A stretch of DNA of 64,000 bases from Pseudemcibacter sp038106445 (GCA_038106445.1 JAYODU010000003.1:1-64000), one strand, 5' to 3'; positions 26,033 to 35,069 are shown, counted from the stretch's first letter. Made by a program: numbers and translations. Notes: generated from the sequence alone by a model not told the origin.

Positions 26033-27319
26033 CTAGAACTGAACACCAACTCCCAGGTTGATGCGGTTATCTTCTGTTGTTTTATCAGCATAATTATCAA
26101 TTTGGTAATCGGCTTTAAGCGCCATATTTTCATGAGGCCAGAAATTGACCCCAAATGATGTTTGTTTATTCGCTGATAAAATAGTATCGCCGGCATTATT
26201 ATCAAAAGAACTGGAGCGAGTAAAGAAGCCAATAGCCTGTCTATTACCAAACATATATTTATAGGATGGTTCAATATACCAGCCGCGTTGTATATCACGC
26301 CCGATAAGTTCTGCTTCCATGCTGTTCAGGTTCCACTGTGCATAAAGTGCGCGAAGGCCAATTTCGCTTGTTGTATTAATTTGTCTGCGGATATCGGCAT
26401 GCCCTTCAAATAATGTGGCTGATGTCGGCATCACTGATTGGGTCAGATCATCCTGATATTGAAATGATGCGGCAAGATTGACACCTGCAATTGGCATCCA
26501 GGACAGACGGCCGGTAAAAGCAGTATTTTTCCAGTCCGCTTCCGCCACTTTTTGGCGGCCGCTTCGGATCAGAAATGCACTCCCGCCGGCTGTTGGTGTT
26601 TTTAAGCCTGAATGAACCATGGCATCATATTGAAGATTGTTGGCAAGCTTGCCTGTAAATTTTACCCCTGCTTCCCACCATGTGGAAGGAAGGATGTTTT
26701 TTTCAACATCGTTGCGTTCAACACCGTAAAAAGTTGGTGGCTCATGTGTTTCATTTAAAAGCCCAACGGGTATTAACTGCAAACCGATGGATGCTGATGT
26801 GTTATCGGTCAGGTCATATTCGATGAAGGCCTGTTCAAGTTCAACTTCGCCCGGTTTGCCGTCACCGGCCAGTGAATGTTCAAGTTCCAGTTCACTGAAA
26901 AAACGAATACGGTCATTAAACTCGTGACCGAAGAATAGCACAAAACGATGAAAATCAATTTCATCCTTGTCACCACCGTTAAAATGAAGTTCAGCTTATC
27001 CCCCCAAGGATGTGCCATTTGTTACACCACCAACACTTGATGATGTCGTTTCTTCCATTGTATCAACTGCGGCTTCCACAATCATTTCCGTTTCCGCCAC
27101 TTTTGCCTGCGTTTCGGCCACCTGTTCCTGTGTTTCCGTAACGGCCTGTTCCGTTATGCCCAGCTTTTCTTCAAGACGGCTGATTTGTTCCTGCTGCTGA
27201 AGGATTATTTTCCACATTTCTTCCGGTGAAGGCATTTCCTGCGCAAGGGAAGGCGACGTGGATAAAAATACTGAAAGTACAGCAATTGAACAGGCTGATT
27301 TAAGAGACACAGAATTCAT
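26033..27319 (-). pseudogene. Coiled-coil porin interrupted by one in-frame TAA
   Basis: The minus strand from ATG 27319 encodes a signal peptide (ending SLA-QE), a coiled coil rich in TETQEQVAETQAKVAET repeats, then SVGGVTNGTSLGG and a stop (TAA, 26996-26998). The same frame continues without another stop for over 300 codons as AELHFNGGDKDEIDFHRFVL and on to a beta-barrel ending INLGVGVQF. In OprP-like porins this point reads GGYGELHF or similar, so one Tyr codon (TAT or TAC) appears to have become TAA. No frameshift is needed. It could be a recent inactivating mutation, a sequencing error or a readthrough site. Its promoter shares the Fur-like site at 27389. Confidence 0.85.
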
Positions 27320-27388
27320 TTAATTTACATTTCCAAATAGAATAAGGTTTATTACACTGTATTTCTAAGAATAATTCTTAAAAATATC

Positions 27389-27407
27389 GCAATTAATAAT
27401 CATTATT
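27389..27407. promoter_or_regulatory. Fur-box-like site between the porin and apbE
   Basis: The 19 bases GCAATTAATAATCATTATT match 14 of 19 positions of the classic Fur box (GATAATGATAATCATTATC), with the right half nearly perfect. It sits in the 143-base space between the divergent porin/FMN-binding transcript and apbE, so it could give iron-dependent control of both sides. The AT-rich background weakens the call. Confidence 0.45.
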
Positions 27408-27462
27408 ATTAACAATAGTAATATGAAAATTTGTATTTCCAAACTTTTTTGGTATGTTTGAT

Positions 27463-28446
27463 ATGAATGGCAAAAGACGAAAATTACTCAGGATAATTGG
27501 GGCCACGGCAGGTGCTACTATGTTTCCTTATACCGCGTCTGGCCAGCAGGGTTATGAGCTTTTCAGCTGGGAAGGGTATGCCCTTGGCACCGATACGGAA
27601 ATTCAGCTATATGCCGCGGACAAAAGTCATGCGGATGATGTTGTGGTGCTAGTAAATAAACTGATCGCCAAACTTGAAAATATTTTCAGTCTTTATGATC
27701 CGACATCCGAAATTATTCAGCTTAATAAAACGGGAGAGCTTGAAAATGCGTCACCGGAAATGATTGATCTGCTCCGGATCTCAAAATCATTTTGGGAAAA
27801 CACAAATGGTGCATTTGATATTACGGTGCAGCCATTATGGGAACTTTATGACCGGTTCAGAAATGATGGGGATCAGGTCGCATTTGATCGTGACCTTGAA
27901 AATGTTATTGCGATGATCGGATCGGATAAAATCATCATTGATGGCAACCGTGCTTCGTTCACCCGTGATGGCATGGCGATAAGCTTTAATGGCATTGCGC
28001 AGGGTTACATCACCGATAAGGCATGCGCGCTTTTAAAAGAAAATGGTTTCATCCACACATTGATTGATGTTGGGGAATACCGGTCCGGTGGGCTGCAGTG
28101 GGGCGGTGACCCTTGGCGGATCGGGCTTCTTGACCCGTTTGATCAAGTTTCAATCGCCGATATTGTTGAACTGGATACAGGCGGCCTTGCCACATCCGGG
28201 GGGTATGGTTTTGTTTTTGCGGATGACGGCAGCAAACACCACCTTTTTAACCCGGTGACCGGTTTAAGTGCCAATCAGTACGCTTCCGTCACCGTGATCG
28301 CAAAGGATGCAACAACTGCGGATGCGTTATCCACAGCATTTTCAAATATGTCGGAAGATACGATAGAAGCATTTGTAAAAGATTATGGTAAACTTGATGT
28401 CAGACTTACCCATTATGATGGGACAGTATCGCATGTTGTGTCATGA
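27463..28446 (+). CDS. apbE: ApbE, FAD:protein FMN transferase
   Basis: This enzyme of about 327 residues moves FMN from FAD onto a threonine of periplasmic proteins. It shows NGAFDITVQPLWELYDRF, the ISFNGIAQGYITDKACALL helix, TLIDVGEYRSGG (replacing the usual GGD/GGE loop), PVTGLSANQYASVTVIA, and ATTADALSTAFSNM with the Mg-binding aspartate. The N-terminus KRRKLLRIIGATAGATMFP looks like a Tat-type signal. ATG 27454 three codons upstream is an equal alternative. Its likely target is the FMN-binding protein encoded at 25480. Confidence 0.9.
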   Translation: MNGKRRKLLRIIGATAGATMFPYTASGQQGYELFSWEGYALGTDTEIQLYAADKSHADDVVVLVNKLIAKLENIFSLYDPTSEIIQLNKTGELENASPEMIDLLRISKSFWENTNGAFDITVQPLWELYDRFRNDGDQVAFDRDLENVIAMIGSDKIIIDGNRASFTRDGMAISFNGIAQGYITDKACALLKENGFIHTLIDVGEYRSGGLQWGGDPWRIGLLDPFDQVSIADIVELDTGGLATSGGYGFVFADDGSKHHLFNPVTGLSANQYASVTVIAKDATTADALSTAFSNMSEDTIEAFVKDYGKLDVRLTHYDGTVSHVVS

Positions 28447-28505
28447 TGAAAACGCAGGATTTGGGGAACATCAACGTATAATATTATAATAAATAGGGAG
28501 AACAT

Positions 28506-29801
28506 ATGAGCGAACAGGGGCGCATCGCAAAAACGATTGGCGGGTTTAAAACCGTTTTTGAAAAAGAAGGAGCGGCATTTATCTGGTCGTTTCTTTATTT
28601 CTTTTCCATTCTGACGGCTTATTTTATTTTACGTCCGATCCGTGATGCGATGGGGATCGCAAGCGGTGTCGGATTTCTGCCGTGGTTATTTACCGGGACA
28701 TTTTTTGTCATGCTTGGCGTCATGCCCATATATGGGGCACTTGTGTCCCGGTTTCCGCGTCATAAATTTATCCCGTATGTTTATATTTTCTTCATCACGA
28801 ATATATTGCTCTTTTGGTATTTTTTTGCAAATGACATCAGGATGGATATTGTCGCGCAGGTTTTCTTCATCTGGCTTAGTGTTTTTAATGTTTTTGTGGT
28901 GTCGATCTTCTGGAGCTTCATGGTCGATATCTATAAATCCGGGGATAGCAAGGCCCTGTTCGGGATGATTGCATCGGGCGGCACCATTGGCGGCATTTTG
29001 GGTCCTGGCATTGTAACCACTTTAACGGAAAGTCTTGGTACTGAAAGTCTGCTGCTGATTTCGGCGGCCGTGCTGTCTTTTTCTGTGTTTTGTGTGCTTA
29101 AGCTGGTTGGACTACGAAAAGAAAATCTGCAGGAAAATCCCAATAATGCGAAGGATGATGGTGAAAAGGCCATTGGTGGTGGCATGCTTAGCGGGTTAAC
29201 CGAAATTCTGAAATCCCGTTATCTGATGGGCGTCACCACACTTGTGTTTATTTTGTCGCTCACGGCGACAATTGCATATTTCCAGCAAGGCGCGATGATT
29301 TATGATGCTTACCCGGATACGGATGAACGGGTGCAGGTTTTTGGCATGATTGATTTTTATGTTTCAATCGGTGCTCTTATTTTTCAGGTGTTCATAGCGG
29401 GGCCGGTACTGTCAAATTACGGCGTTAAGGCGGGGGTTGTCGTTCTGCCCATTGTAACGCTGGCAGGATTTGTGCTTCTGGCTATTTCGCCAACGATTGG
29501 CGTCTTTATTATCTTCCAGACCTTAAGAAGGGCGTCGGAATATGGCATGTTTGTGCCGTCACGTGAAAATCTTTTTAGCGTTGTAAGCCGGGAACAAAAA
29601 TATAAATCCAAGAATTTCATCGACACGGTGGTGTTCCGTGGCGGCGATGTGGTTAATGGCTGGTTTTATAACGTGCTTAGCTCCGGGCTGGGGCTTACCA
29701 TTGCGAAAATCGCCATGGTCGGTGTGCCAATTGCGGCAATCTGGGGTATCCTTGGCTGGAAACTGGGCAAAACACATGAAGATGCGGAAAAGGGTGCGTA
29801 A
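28506..29801 (+). CDS. Npt/ADP-ATP-carrier-like membrane transporter
   Basis: This 431-residue protein has about 11-12 membrane helices. The N-terminal FSILTAYFILRPIRDAMG and the helix-loop SFMVDIYKSGDSKALFGMIASGGTIGGILGPG resemble the Npt/ADP-ATP carrier (TLC) proteins of the MFS superfamily, first known from intracellular bacteria and plastids but widespread as 'Npt1/Npt2-like' proteins in free-living Gram-negatives. The substrate is unknown, perhaps a nucleotide or nucleotide-like cofactor. It lies 59 bases after apbE, with GGGAG before the ATG, and is likely co-transcribed. That leads me to ask whether it moves flavin nucleotides (see findings). Confidence 0.75.
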   Translation: MSEQGRIAKTIGGFKTVFEKEGAAFIWSFLYFFSILTAYFILRPIRDAMGIASGVGFLPWLFTGTFFVMLGVMPIYGALVSRFPRHKFIPYVYIFFITNILLFWYFFANDIRMDIVAQVFFIWLSVFNVFVVSIFWSFMVDIYKSGDSKALFGMIASGGTIGGILGPGIVTTLTESLGTESLLLISAAVLSFSVFCVLKLVGLRKENLQENPNNAKDDGEKAIGGGMLSGLTEILKSRYLMGVTTLVFILSLTATIAYFQQGAMIYDAYPDTDERVQVFGMIDFYVSIGALIFQVFIAGPVLSNYGVKAGVVVLPIVTLAGFVLLAISPTIGVFIIFQTLRRASEYGMFVPSRENLFSVVSREQKYKSKNFIDTVVFRGGDVVNGWFYNVLSSGLGLTIAKIAMVGVPIAAIWGILGWKLGKTHEDAEKGA

Positions 29802-29822
29802 CTTATTAAATGGAGAAATGAA

Positions 29823-30761
29823 ATGGCCGATGAGCCAAACGCCATAACCCGAAAAAAATTCCTCAAACTTACCGGTGCGGCGGCAATGTCGTCACTTTTA
29901 CCGTCGATTGCTACTCAAGCCCAAACCAGTGATCTTTTGCACCGCCCTATTCATTCAACAGGGGAAACGGTTCCCGTCATAGGTCTTGGTACCGCAAGTG
30001 ACGGTTTTGGGCGGCAGGGAAGTGATGGGGAATATGAACAGCGCAGAAACGCAATCGCCGCTTTTTTTAATAATGGTGGTACAGTGATTGACACATCACC
30101 CACATACCGCGGTGCCGAAGCGGTGGTGGGGCGTGCGCTAGAAGAACTAGGAATGCGCGAAAGATGTTTTCTTGCCACTAAAACAAGCATTTATGGAAAG
30201 CAGGAAGGAATCCGTCAGAACGCAGCATCATTTGAATATCTGCGTACCGGCAAATTTGATTTGCTTCAGGTTCATAATTTAAAAGATACCGATGATCATC
30301 TTGAAACTTTAAATGCGCTTAAAGAGCAGGGAAAAATACGTTATCTTGGCATTACCCATGTGCGGTCACGATTAAATAATGAAGCGGTTGGTTTTATTGA
30401 ACGAAACAAGCTCGATTTCATCCAATGCCAGTATAACATGCTTGACCGGTCCATTGAAAATTCGGTGCTTCCTGCCGCGCGTGAACATAGTGTTGCGGTG
30501 ATGGTTAATGTGCCGTTTGGCCGTGGTCGGCTTTTCAGGGCGGTATATGGAGAAGTTGTGCCCGAGTGGGCCAAGGATTTCGGCGCGGATAGCTGGGGCA
30601 AGTTTTTTCTTAAATTCATCCTGTCTCACCCCGATGTGACGGTTGCCATACCCGGTAGGGTGAATGATTATCATGTAGTAGATAATATGGGTGCAGCAAG
30701 GGGACGACTTCCTGATGACACCGAACGCGAAAGAATGATACAATTTATAAGAAATCTATAA
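29823..30761 (+). CDS. Aldo/keto reductase with N-terminal export signal (copy 1)
   Basis: This 312-residue protein has a Tat-like leader (TRKKFLKLTGAAAMSSLLPSIA, cleaved near TQA-Q; Lys replaces the second Arg) and an aldo/keto reductase TIM barrel. The tetrad is readable: Asp in VIDTSPTYRGAE, Tyr in the same motif, Lys in FLATKTS and the histidine of LLQVHNLKD. Such enzymes reduce carbonyls with NADPH, although an exported copy would need a bound or periplasmic cofactor. It lies 21 bases after the Npt-like gene and 18 before its paralog. Confidence 0.85.
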   Translation: MADEPNAITRKKFLKLTGAAAMSSLLPSIATQAQTSDLLHRPIHSTGETVPVIGLGTASDGFGRQGSDGEYEQRRNAIAAFFNNGGTVIDTSPTYRGAEAVVGRALEELGMRERCFLATKTSIYGKQEGIRQNAASFEYLRTGKFDLLQVHNLKDTDDHLETLNALKEQGKIRYLGITHVRSRLNNEAVGFIERNKLDFIQCQYNMLDRSIENSVLPAAREHSVAVMVNVPFGRGRLFRAVYGEVVPEWAKDFGADSWGKFFLKFILSHPDVTVAIPGRVNDYHVVDNMGAARGRLPDDTERERMIQFIRNL

Positions 30762-30778
30762 AATATACGGAGACCATA

Positions 30779-31732
30779 ATGAACGAGAAGAATTTAACAA
30801 GGAAAGAGTTTCTGAAACTTTCAGGGGCCGCCGCCGGGGCAGGGCTGTTGGCTACATCAGGTTTTGGCAGCGTTGCGAATGCTCAGAATTCAGCAATGGC
30901 AGGCGGGCTTTTGCACCGGACTATTCATGCAACGGGTGAAATGGTTCCGGCTATTGGTCTTGGCACCGCGCAGACATTCGGTGATTTGTCGCAGGATTTT
31001 ATGGCGCGACGCAATACGATAGAAACATTATTTGCAGAAGGCGGAACTGTTATAGATACAGCCCCGACCTATAGCGATGCGGAGATTGTTGTCGGACGTG
31101 CACTCGATGAACTTGGGGCACGGGACAAATGTTTCCTTGCAACAAAAACTAGTTTGAGAGGCAGTGATAAACAGGAGGGCATTGATCAGAATACGCAATC
31201 GTTCATTGATCTGAAGACCGATAAATTTGACCTTCTTCAGGTTCATAACCATCGCGGAACCGATGTTCATCTTGAAACGATTAATGAATGGAGAGCTGAG
31301 GGTAAAGTTCGCTATGCAGGGCTTACGCATTCTAACCCGGATCTTAATGATGCGGCGGTTACCGTAATTGAAAGTGGCCGACTGGACTTCATGCAGGTTC
31401 AATATAACATTTTTGATCGTAGTGTAGAGGAACGGGTATTGCCAGCGGCGCGGGACAATGGCGTAGCTGTTATGATTAATCTGCCATTTGCAAGAGGACG
31501 CGTATTCCAGGCAACGGCTGGCAAGGAAATTCCAGATTTTGCTAAAGACTTCGGTGTTGATAGCTGGGGTAAATTTTTCCTGAAATTTGTGATCGGGCAT
31601 CCTGACGTCACTGTGGCTATTCCTGGCACTATCTTCCCGCATCATGTGGTGGATAACATCGGTGCACTTAAAACCAGAGTGCCGACCGAAGCCGAAAGAA
31701 GAAGAATGGTGGCGTTTATGGAAAACTTGTAA
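30779..31732 (+). CDS. Aldo/keto reductase with N-terminal export signal (copy 2)
   Basis: This 317-residue paralog of the previous gene has the same layout: leader TRKEFLKLSGAAAGAGLLATSG (cleavage near NAQ), then LLHRTIHATGEMVPAIGLGTAQ, VIDTAPTYSDAEIVVGRAL, FLATKTS, LLQVHNHRGTD, and the C-terminal FLKFVIGHPDVTVAIPGTI. The two proteins align along their whole length, so this is a tandem duplication. A hairpin at 31773 follows the stop and probably ends the transcript. Confidence 0.85.
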   Translation: MNEKNLTRKEFLKLSGAAAGAGLLATSGFGSVANAQNSAMAGGLLHRTIHATGEMVPAIGLGTAQTFGDLSQDFMARRNTIETLFAEGGTVIDTAPTYSDAEIVVGRALDELGARDKCFLATKTSLRGSDKQEGIDQNTQSFIDLKTDKFDLLQVHNHRGTDVHLETINEWRAEGKVRYAGLTHSNPDLNDAAVTVIESGRLDFMQVQYNIFDRSVEERVLPAARDNGVAVMINLPFARGRVFQATAGKEIPDFAKDFGVDSWGKFFLKFVIGHPDVTVAIPGTIFPHHVVDNIGALKTRVPTEAERRRMVAFMENL

Positions 31733-31772
31733 TTTGTCTTTGTAATCCGTTAAAATCATAATATTTAAGAAT

Positions 31773-31798
31773 AAAGGCGCGGGTTAAACCGTGCCTTT
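31773..31798 (+). terminator. Terminator-like hairpin after the aldo/keto reductases
   Basis: AAAGGCGCGG (31773-31782) pairs with CCGTGCCTTT (31789-31798) with one G-T wobble and a six-base loop. The stem is strong but no T run follows on the plus strand, so it may be an intrinsic terminator of low efficiency or an mRNA 3' stabiliser. Confidence 0.5.
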
Positions 31799-31829
31799 GA
31801 CTTTCAGTATGTAGGCTCGGGATCGCTTA

Positions 31830-33644
31830 ATGGCGGAAACTAGAAAATTATCGGTATTTCTTGAAAATATTTTGGTGCAGCATTCAAGGGAAGCTGCGTT
31901 TGTTTATGAAAATCCTATCGATATAATCTGTGTCACAGATCCTGATGATATCGAAGACGGGCTTTTACGGATCAGGCAGGCAACAGAAGATGGGAGCCAT
32001 GTTGCCGGCTGGATTAGCTATGAAACAGGACTGGTGCTGGAACAAAGGTTGCGTCCTTTACTATCCAAAAACCCAAAAGTTCCTTTTATTTATATGGGTA
32101 TATTTGATGACCGCAAGGTTCTGGATACGATTGCTGCCGATTATTATTGGCAACATGAACAGGAGAAAATGGGCTATAACCTATCCAATTTATCCCTTAG
32201 TCAGACCAGAACTGAATACAGTGAAATATTTGAGAAAATTCACGAATATCTTAAGGCAGGGGATATTTATCAGGTTAATTATACCCAAAAAGCCCGTTTT
32301 GATTTCGAAGGGTCTGCAAAAGCGCTATACGCCGCACTTAGAAATGCGCAGGCCGTCGAATATGCTGCATTCATTGAAACGGATGACATTTCAGTTCTAT
32401 CATTAAGCCCCGAACTTTTTATTAAAAAAGATGGGGCCAACATAACCGCAAAGCCGATGAAGGGGACAGGCAGACGCGGCAGATTTGAACAGGAAGATAT
32501 AAAATATTCAGAAGCACTTTATAACAGCAAAAAAGACCGTGCTGAAAATCTTATGATTGTTGATCTTATAAGAAATGATCTTTCAAGGTTGGCAAGAAAT
32601 GGATCTGTGGAAGTTTCAAAACTTTATGAAATTGAAAAGTACAGAACACTGTTTACCATGACATCAACGATCAAGGCACAAGTTGAAAAGGAAACGTCGC
32701 CAGTCGACATTATCCGTTCAATTTTTCCATGCGGATCGGTCACTGGCGCACCAAAAATCAGAGCACAGGAAATAATTAATGAAATTGAAAATGAGCAGCG
32801 TAGTATTTATACCGGTGCCATTGGTTATTTTTCGCCAAATGGAGATATGTGTTTAAGTGTCCCTATCAGGACATTGACTATCGATAAAAAAGACCGAGGA
32901 GAGCTTGGAATTGGTGGCGCAATCGTGGCGGATTCCGAAGTTGAAAAAGAATATAAAGAATGTCTTCTAAAAGCAGATTTTCTCAGCCGGTCTTATCCAA
33001 AATTTGATCTGATAGAAAGTATTGGATGGACGCAAAAAGATGGTTATGGCTATTTGGAAGATCACCTTGACCGCTTGAAAAGGTCGGCAAATTATTATTC
33101 TTTTCCGTATAATCGAAGTGAACTTGTTGAAAAATTAAATGAACATGCTAAATTTCTGCCTGCAAATAAGGGGGATCGATATAAGGTAAGGCTGCTGCTT
33201 TCCAGACGCGGCTCCATTTCAATTATATCAGAAAAAATTCCCATGGTTTTCAATGACATTTTGCCAAAAATTACCTTGGCCGAACACCCGATCAATAGTG
33301 AAGATCCTATTTATTTTCATAAAACAACATTCAGAAATTATTACGAAAATGAATTGCGAAAAAAACAGAAAGAAACAGGTTGTTTTGACGTTATTTTCCA
33401 TAATGAAAAGGGCGAAATAACAGAAGGAAGCTTCACAAATATCTTCATTAAAAAAGGAAATATTTATTATACGCCTAAACAAGAATGTGGCTTGCTAGGT
33501 GGTGTATTCAGGCAAAAAGTTCTTGAAGATGACAAAATAAAAACAGATGAAACAATTATCTATAAACACGACCTTGAAGGTGCCGAGCAGATTTTTCTGT
33601 GCAATTCGATCCGCGGCATGATTGAGGTGAAACTCGATAAATGA
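31830..33644 (+). CDS. pabB: Aminodeoxychorismate synthase component I fused to aminodeoxychorismate lyase (PabB-PabC)
   Basis: This 604-residue fusion makes p-aminobenzoate for folate. Residues 1-390 are a chorismate-binding domain: GDIYQVNYTQKARFDFEG, ITAKPMKGTGRRG (catalytic loop; the PIKGT-type motif is here PMKGT, as in PabB rather than TrpE), RAENLMIVDLIRNDLSR and FPCGSVTGAPKIRAQEII. Residues 400-604 are an aminotransferase class IV lyase with GEITEGSFTNIFI. The fusion gives two steps in one polypeptide. The gene stands alone between the reductases and the parA remnant. Confidence 0.92.
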   Translation: MAETRKLSVFLENILVQHSREAAFVYENPIDIICVTDPDDIEDGLLRIRQATEDGSHVAGWISYETGLVLEQRLRPLLSKNPKVPFIYMGIFDDRKVLDTIAADYYWQHEQEKMGYNLSNLSLSQTRTEYSEIFEKIHEYLKAGDIYQVNYTQKARFDFEGSAKALYAALRNAQAVEYAAFIETDDISVLSLSPELFIKKDGANITAKPMKGTGRRGRFEQEDIKYSEALYNSKKDRAENLMIVDLIRNDLSRLARNGSVEVSKLYEIEKYRTLFTMTSTIKAQVEKETSPVDIIRSIFPCGSVTGAPKIRAQEIINEIENEQRSIYTGAIGYFSPNGDMCLSVPIRTLTIDKKDRGELGIGGAIVADSEVEKEYKECLLKADFLSRSYPKFDLIESIGWTQKDGYGYLEDHLDRLKRSANYYSFPYNRSELVEKLNEHAKFLPANKGDRYKVRLLLSRRGSISIISEKIPMVFNDILPKITLAEHPINSEDPIYFHKTTFRNYYENELRKKQKETGCFDVIFHNEKGEITEGSFTNIFIKKGNIYYTPKQECGLLGGVFRQKVLEDDKIKTDETIIYKHDLEGAEQIFLCNSIRGMIEVKLDK

Positions 33645-33846
33645 TGTCAAAATCACTGGATTCTGGAAAATTTAGTTAAATTTTTAACAAAAAAATCATT
33701 ATAAAACAACATCTTAAGTAAAAATACACTTAGGCTGATTTTACGATTTATTAAGATATGTAATGCATTATAGGGATGTAGGTGGAGAGGGAATTGTAAT
33801 TTTTACGACCCGACCACAGTTAGTAATCCAGGATCGGGGTATTTTT

Positions 33847-33987
33847 ATGAGAGTATTAGCAGTAACATCACAAAAAGGGGGTTCGGGTAAAACCACCCTT
33901 AGTGGACATCTGGCCGTTCAGGCGGAACTTAGCGGAGCGGGGCCTGTAGTTCTCGTGGATACGGATCCGCAAGGAAGTCTAACGGCG
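33847..33987 (+). pseudogene. 5' fragment of a parA-type ATPase gene
   Basis: From ATG 33847 the frame reads MRVLAVTSQKGGSGKTTLSG, then HLAVQAELSGAGPVVLVDTD and PQGSL. This is the N-terminus of a ParA/MinD-type P-loop ATPase with an intact deviant Walker A (KGGSGKTT) and Walker A' (VDTDPQGSL). After about residue 47 the likeness ends (TACFFYAACAEF...) and the frame runs antisense into the 3' end of ptsN. A full ParA has over 200 residues, so the gene lost its 3' part, probably in a deletion or rearrangement next to ptsN. Confidence 0.8.
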
Positions 33988-33995
33988 TGCTTTTT

Positions 33996-34451
33996 TTATG
34001 CAGCCTGTGCTGAATTTAATATGGCAAAAATTGCGTCGCCACTATCAGTACCACGTAGTTTTTCACATATCGTCTGATCACGTAATACCCGTGACACTTT
34101 GGCCAGGGCTTTTAAATGGTCGGCACCTGCACCTTCAGGAACAAGAAGAAGAAATATAAGGTCGACTGGCTGATCATCAATTGCACCATAATTAACCGGT
34201 TTTTCCAGTTTTGCAAAAATACCCCAGATCCTATCCAATCCTTCAAAACGGCCGTGAGGGATAGCGACACCGTGCCCTACACCGGTAGAACCAAGGCGCT
34301 CACGTTCCATTAAGACGTTTGCAATTTCATAAACGGGCTTACCAATTTTTTCTCGGGCAATATTGCCTAGTTCCTGCAATAACTGTTTTTTACTGCTTGC
34401 TTTAAGCTTTGGAAATATCGTTTCCAAATTTATCAAACTTGAAATATCCAT
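33996..34451 (-). CDS. ptsN: PTS IIA-like nitrogen regulatory protein PtsN (EIIA-Ntr)
   Basis: This 151-residue protein is the EIIA domain of the nitrogen-related phosphotransferase system. The phospho-accepting histidine is H66 in GHGVAIPHGRFEGL, and LIFLLLVPEGAGADHLKALAKVSRVLRD is the conserved second half. It takes phosphate from NPr and regulates potassium transport, sigma-54-linked processes and stress responses rather than carrying sugar. It is the last gene of the rpoN-hpf-ptsN run, and its stop lies against the parA remnant. Confidence 0.92.
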   Translation of the reverse strand: MDISSLINLETIFPKLKASSKKQLLQELGNIAREKIGKPVYEIANVLMERERLGSTGVGHGVAIPHGRFEGLDRIWGIFAKLEKPVNYGAIDDQPVDLIFLLLVPEGAGADHLKALAKVSRVLRDQTICEKLRGTDSGDAIFAILNSAQAA

Positions 34452-34487
34452 GCAGATACCAGACCTACTTTCTCAAACAACTCTTAA

Positions 34488-35069
34488 TTAATTTGTTTTA
34501 GGATCTATCCAGCCTATATTTCCATCTGGTCGACGATACACAACATTTATACCGCCATGTCCACTATTTCTAAACATCAGTGTCTGCAGATCACCCAAAT
34601 CAAGTCTCATAACCGCATCGCTAACGGTGACTTCCGGAATATCCATATCCATTTCGGCGACGATCACAGGCATGCTGCCTTCTTCTTCTATTTCCTTATC
34701 GTCAGAAACATCAAACACATTATATTGTGCTTTATAAACTGCATTAAGATCTTCTTTGGCATTGCTGCGTTCTTTATGATGGTTTGTTATGCGCCTTTTA
34801 TAACGGCGTAGTCTCGTTTCCAACTTGTCCGCTGCTGTATCAAAAGCAGTGTAAATTTCCGTTTCTTCTGCACTTGCCTGGAGATAAATGCCATGTCCAA
34901 TATGAATTTTACAATCTGCTCTGTATAAATGAGCTACCTTAGAGAAGGTAACATCACCTTCAATTGTATGGCCGAAATATTTTTTGACGCTTCCTTCCAG
35001 TCGTGCTTCCACATGTTCTTTCAGTGATGCGCCAACGTCCATTTGTTTTCCGGTAACAGTAATTCTCAT
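34488..35069 (-). CDS. hpf: Long-form ribosome hibernation promoting factor
   Basis: This 193-residue protein is the long form of HPF/YfiA. The N-terminal domain (MRITVTGKQMDVGASLKEHV; FDTAADKLETRLRRYKRRI) binds the 30S decoding region. After a charged linker the C-terminal dimerisation domain ends PVIVAEMDMDIPEVTVSDAV and then MRLDLGDLQTLMFRNSGHGG. Long HPFs join two ribosomes into inactive 100S dimers during stationary phase. The 212 bases before it suggest a separate promoter from rpoN. Confidence 0.92.
   Translation of the reverse strand: MRITVTGKQMDVGASLKEHVEARLEGSVKKYFGHTIEGDVTFSKVAHLYRADCKIHIGHGIYLQASAEETEIYTAFDTAADKLETRLRRYKRRITNHHKERSNAKEDLNAVYKAQYNVFDVSDDKEIEEEGSMPVIVAEMDMDIPEVTVSDAVMRLDLGDLQTLMFRNSGHGGINVVYRRPDGNIGWIDPKTN

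Noticed and set aside
26023..26298. 92-residue extension of the FMN-binding protein
   Set aside because: It is antisense-free but overlaps the porin coding region in another frame; a proper signal peptide and ribosome binding site occur at ATG 26022.
26938..27000. A frameshift dividing the porin into two genes
   Set aside because: Both halves are in the same frame (18 codons between 26995 and 26942 link them), so a single TAA explains the split; no indel is needed.
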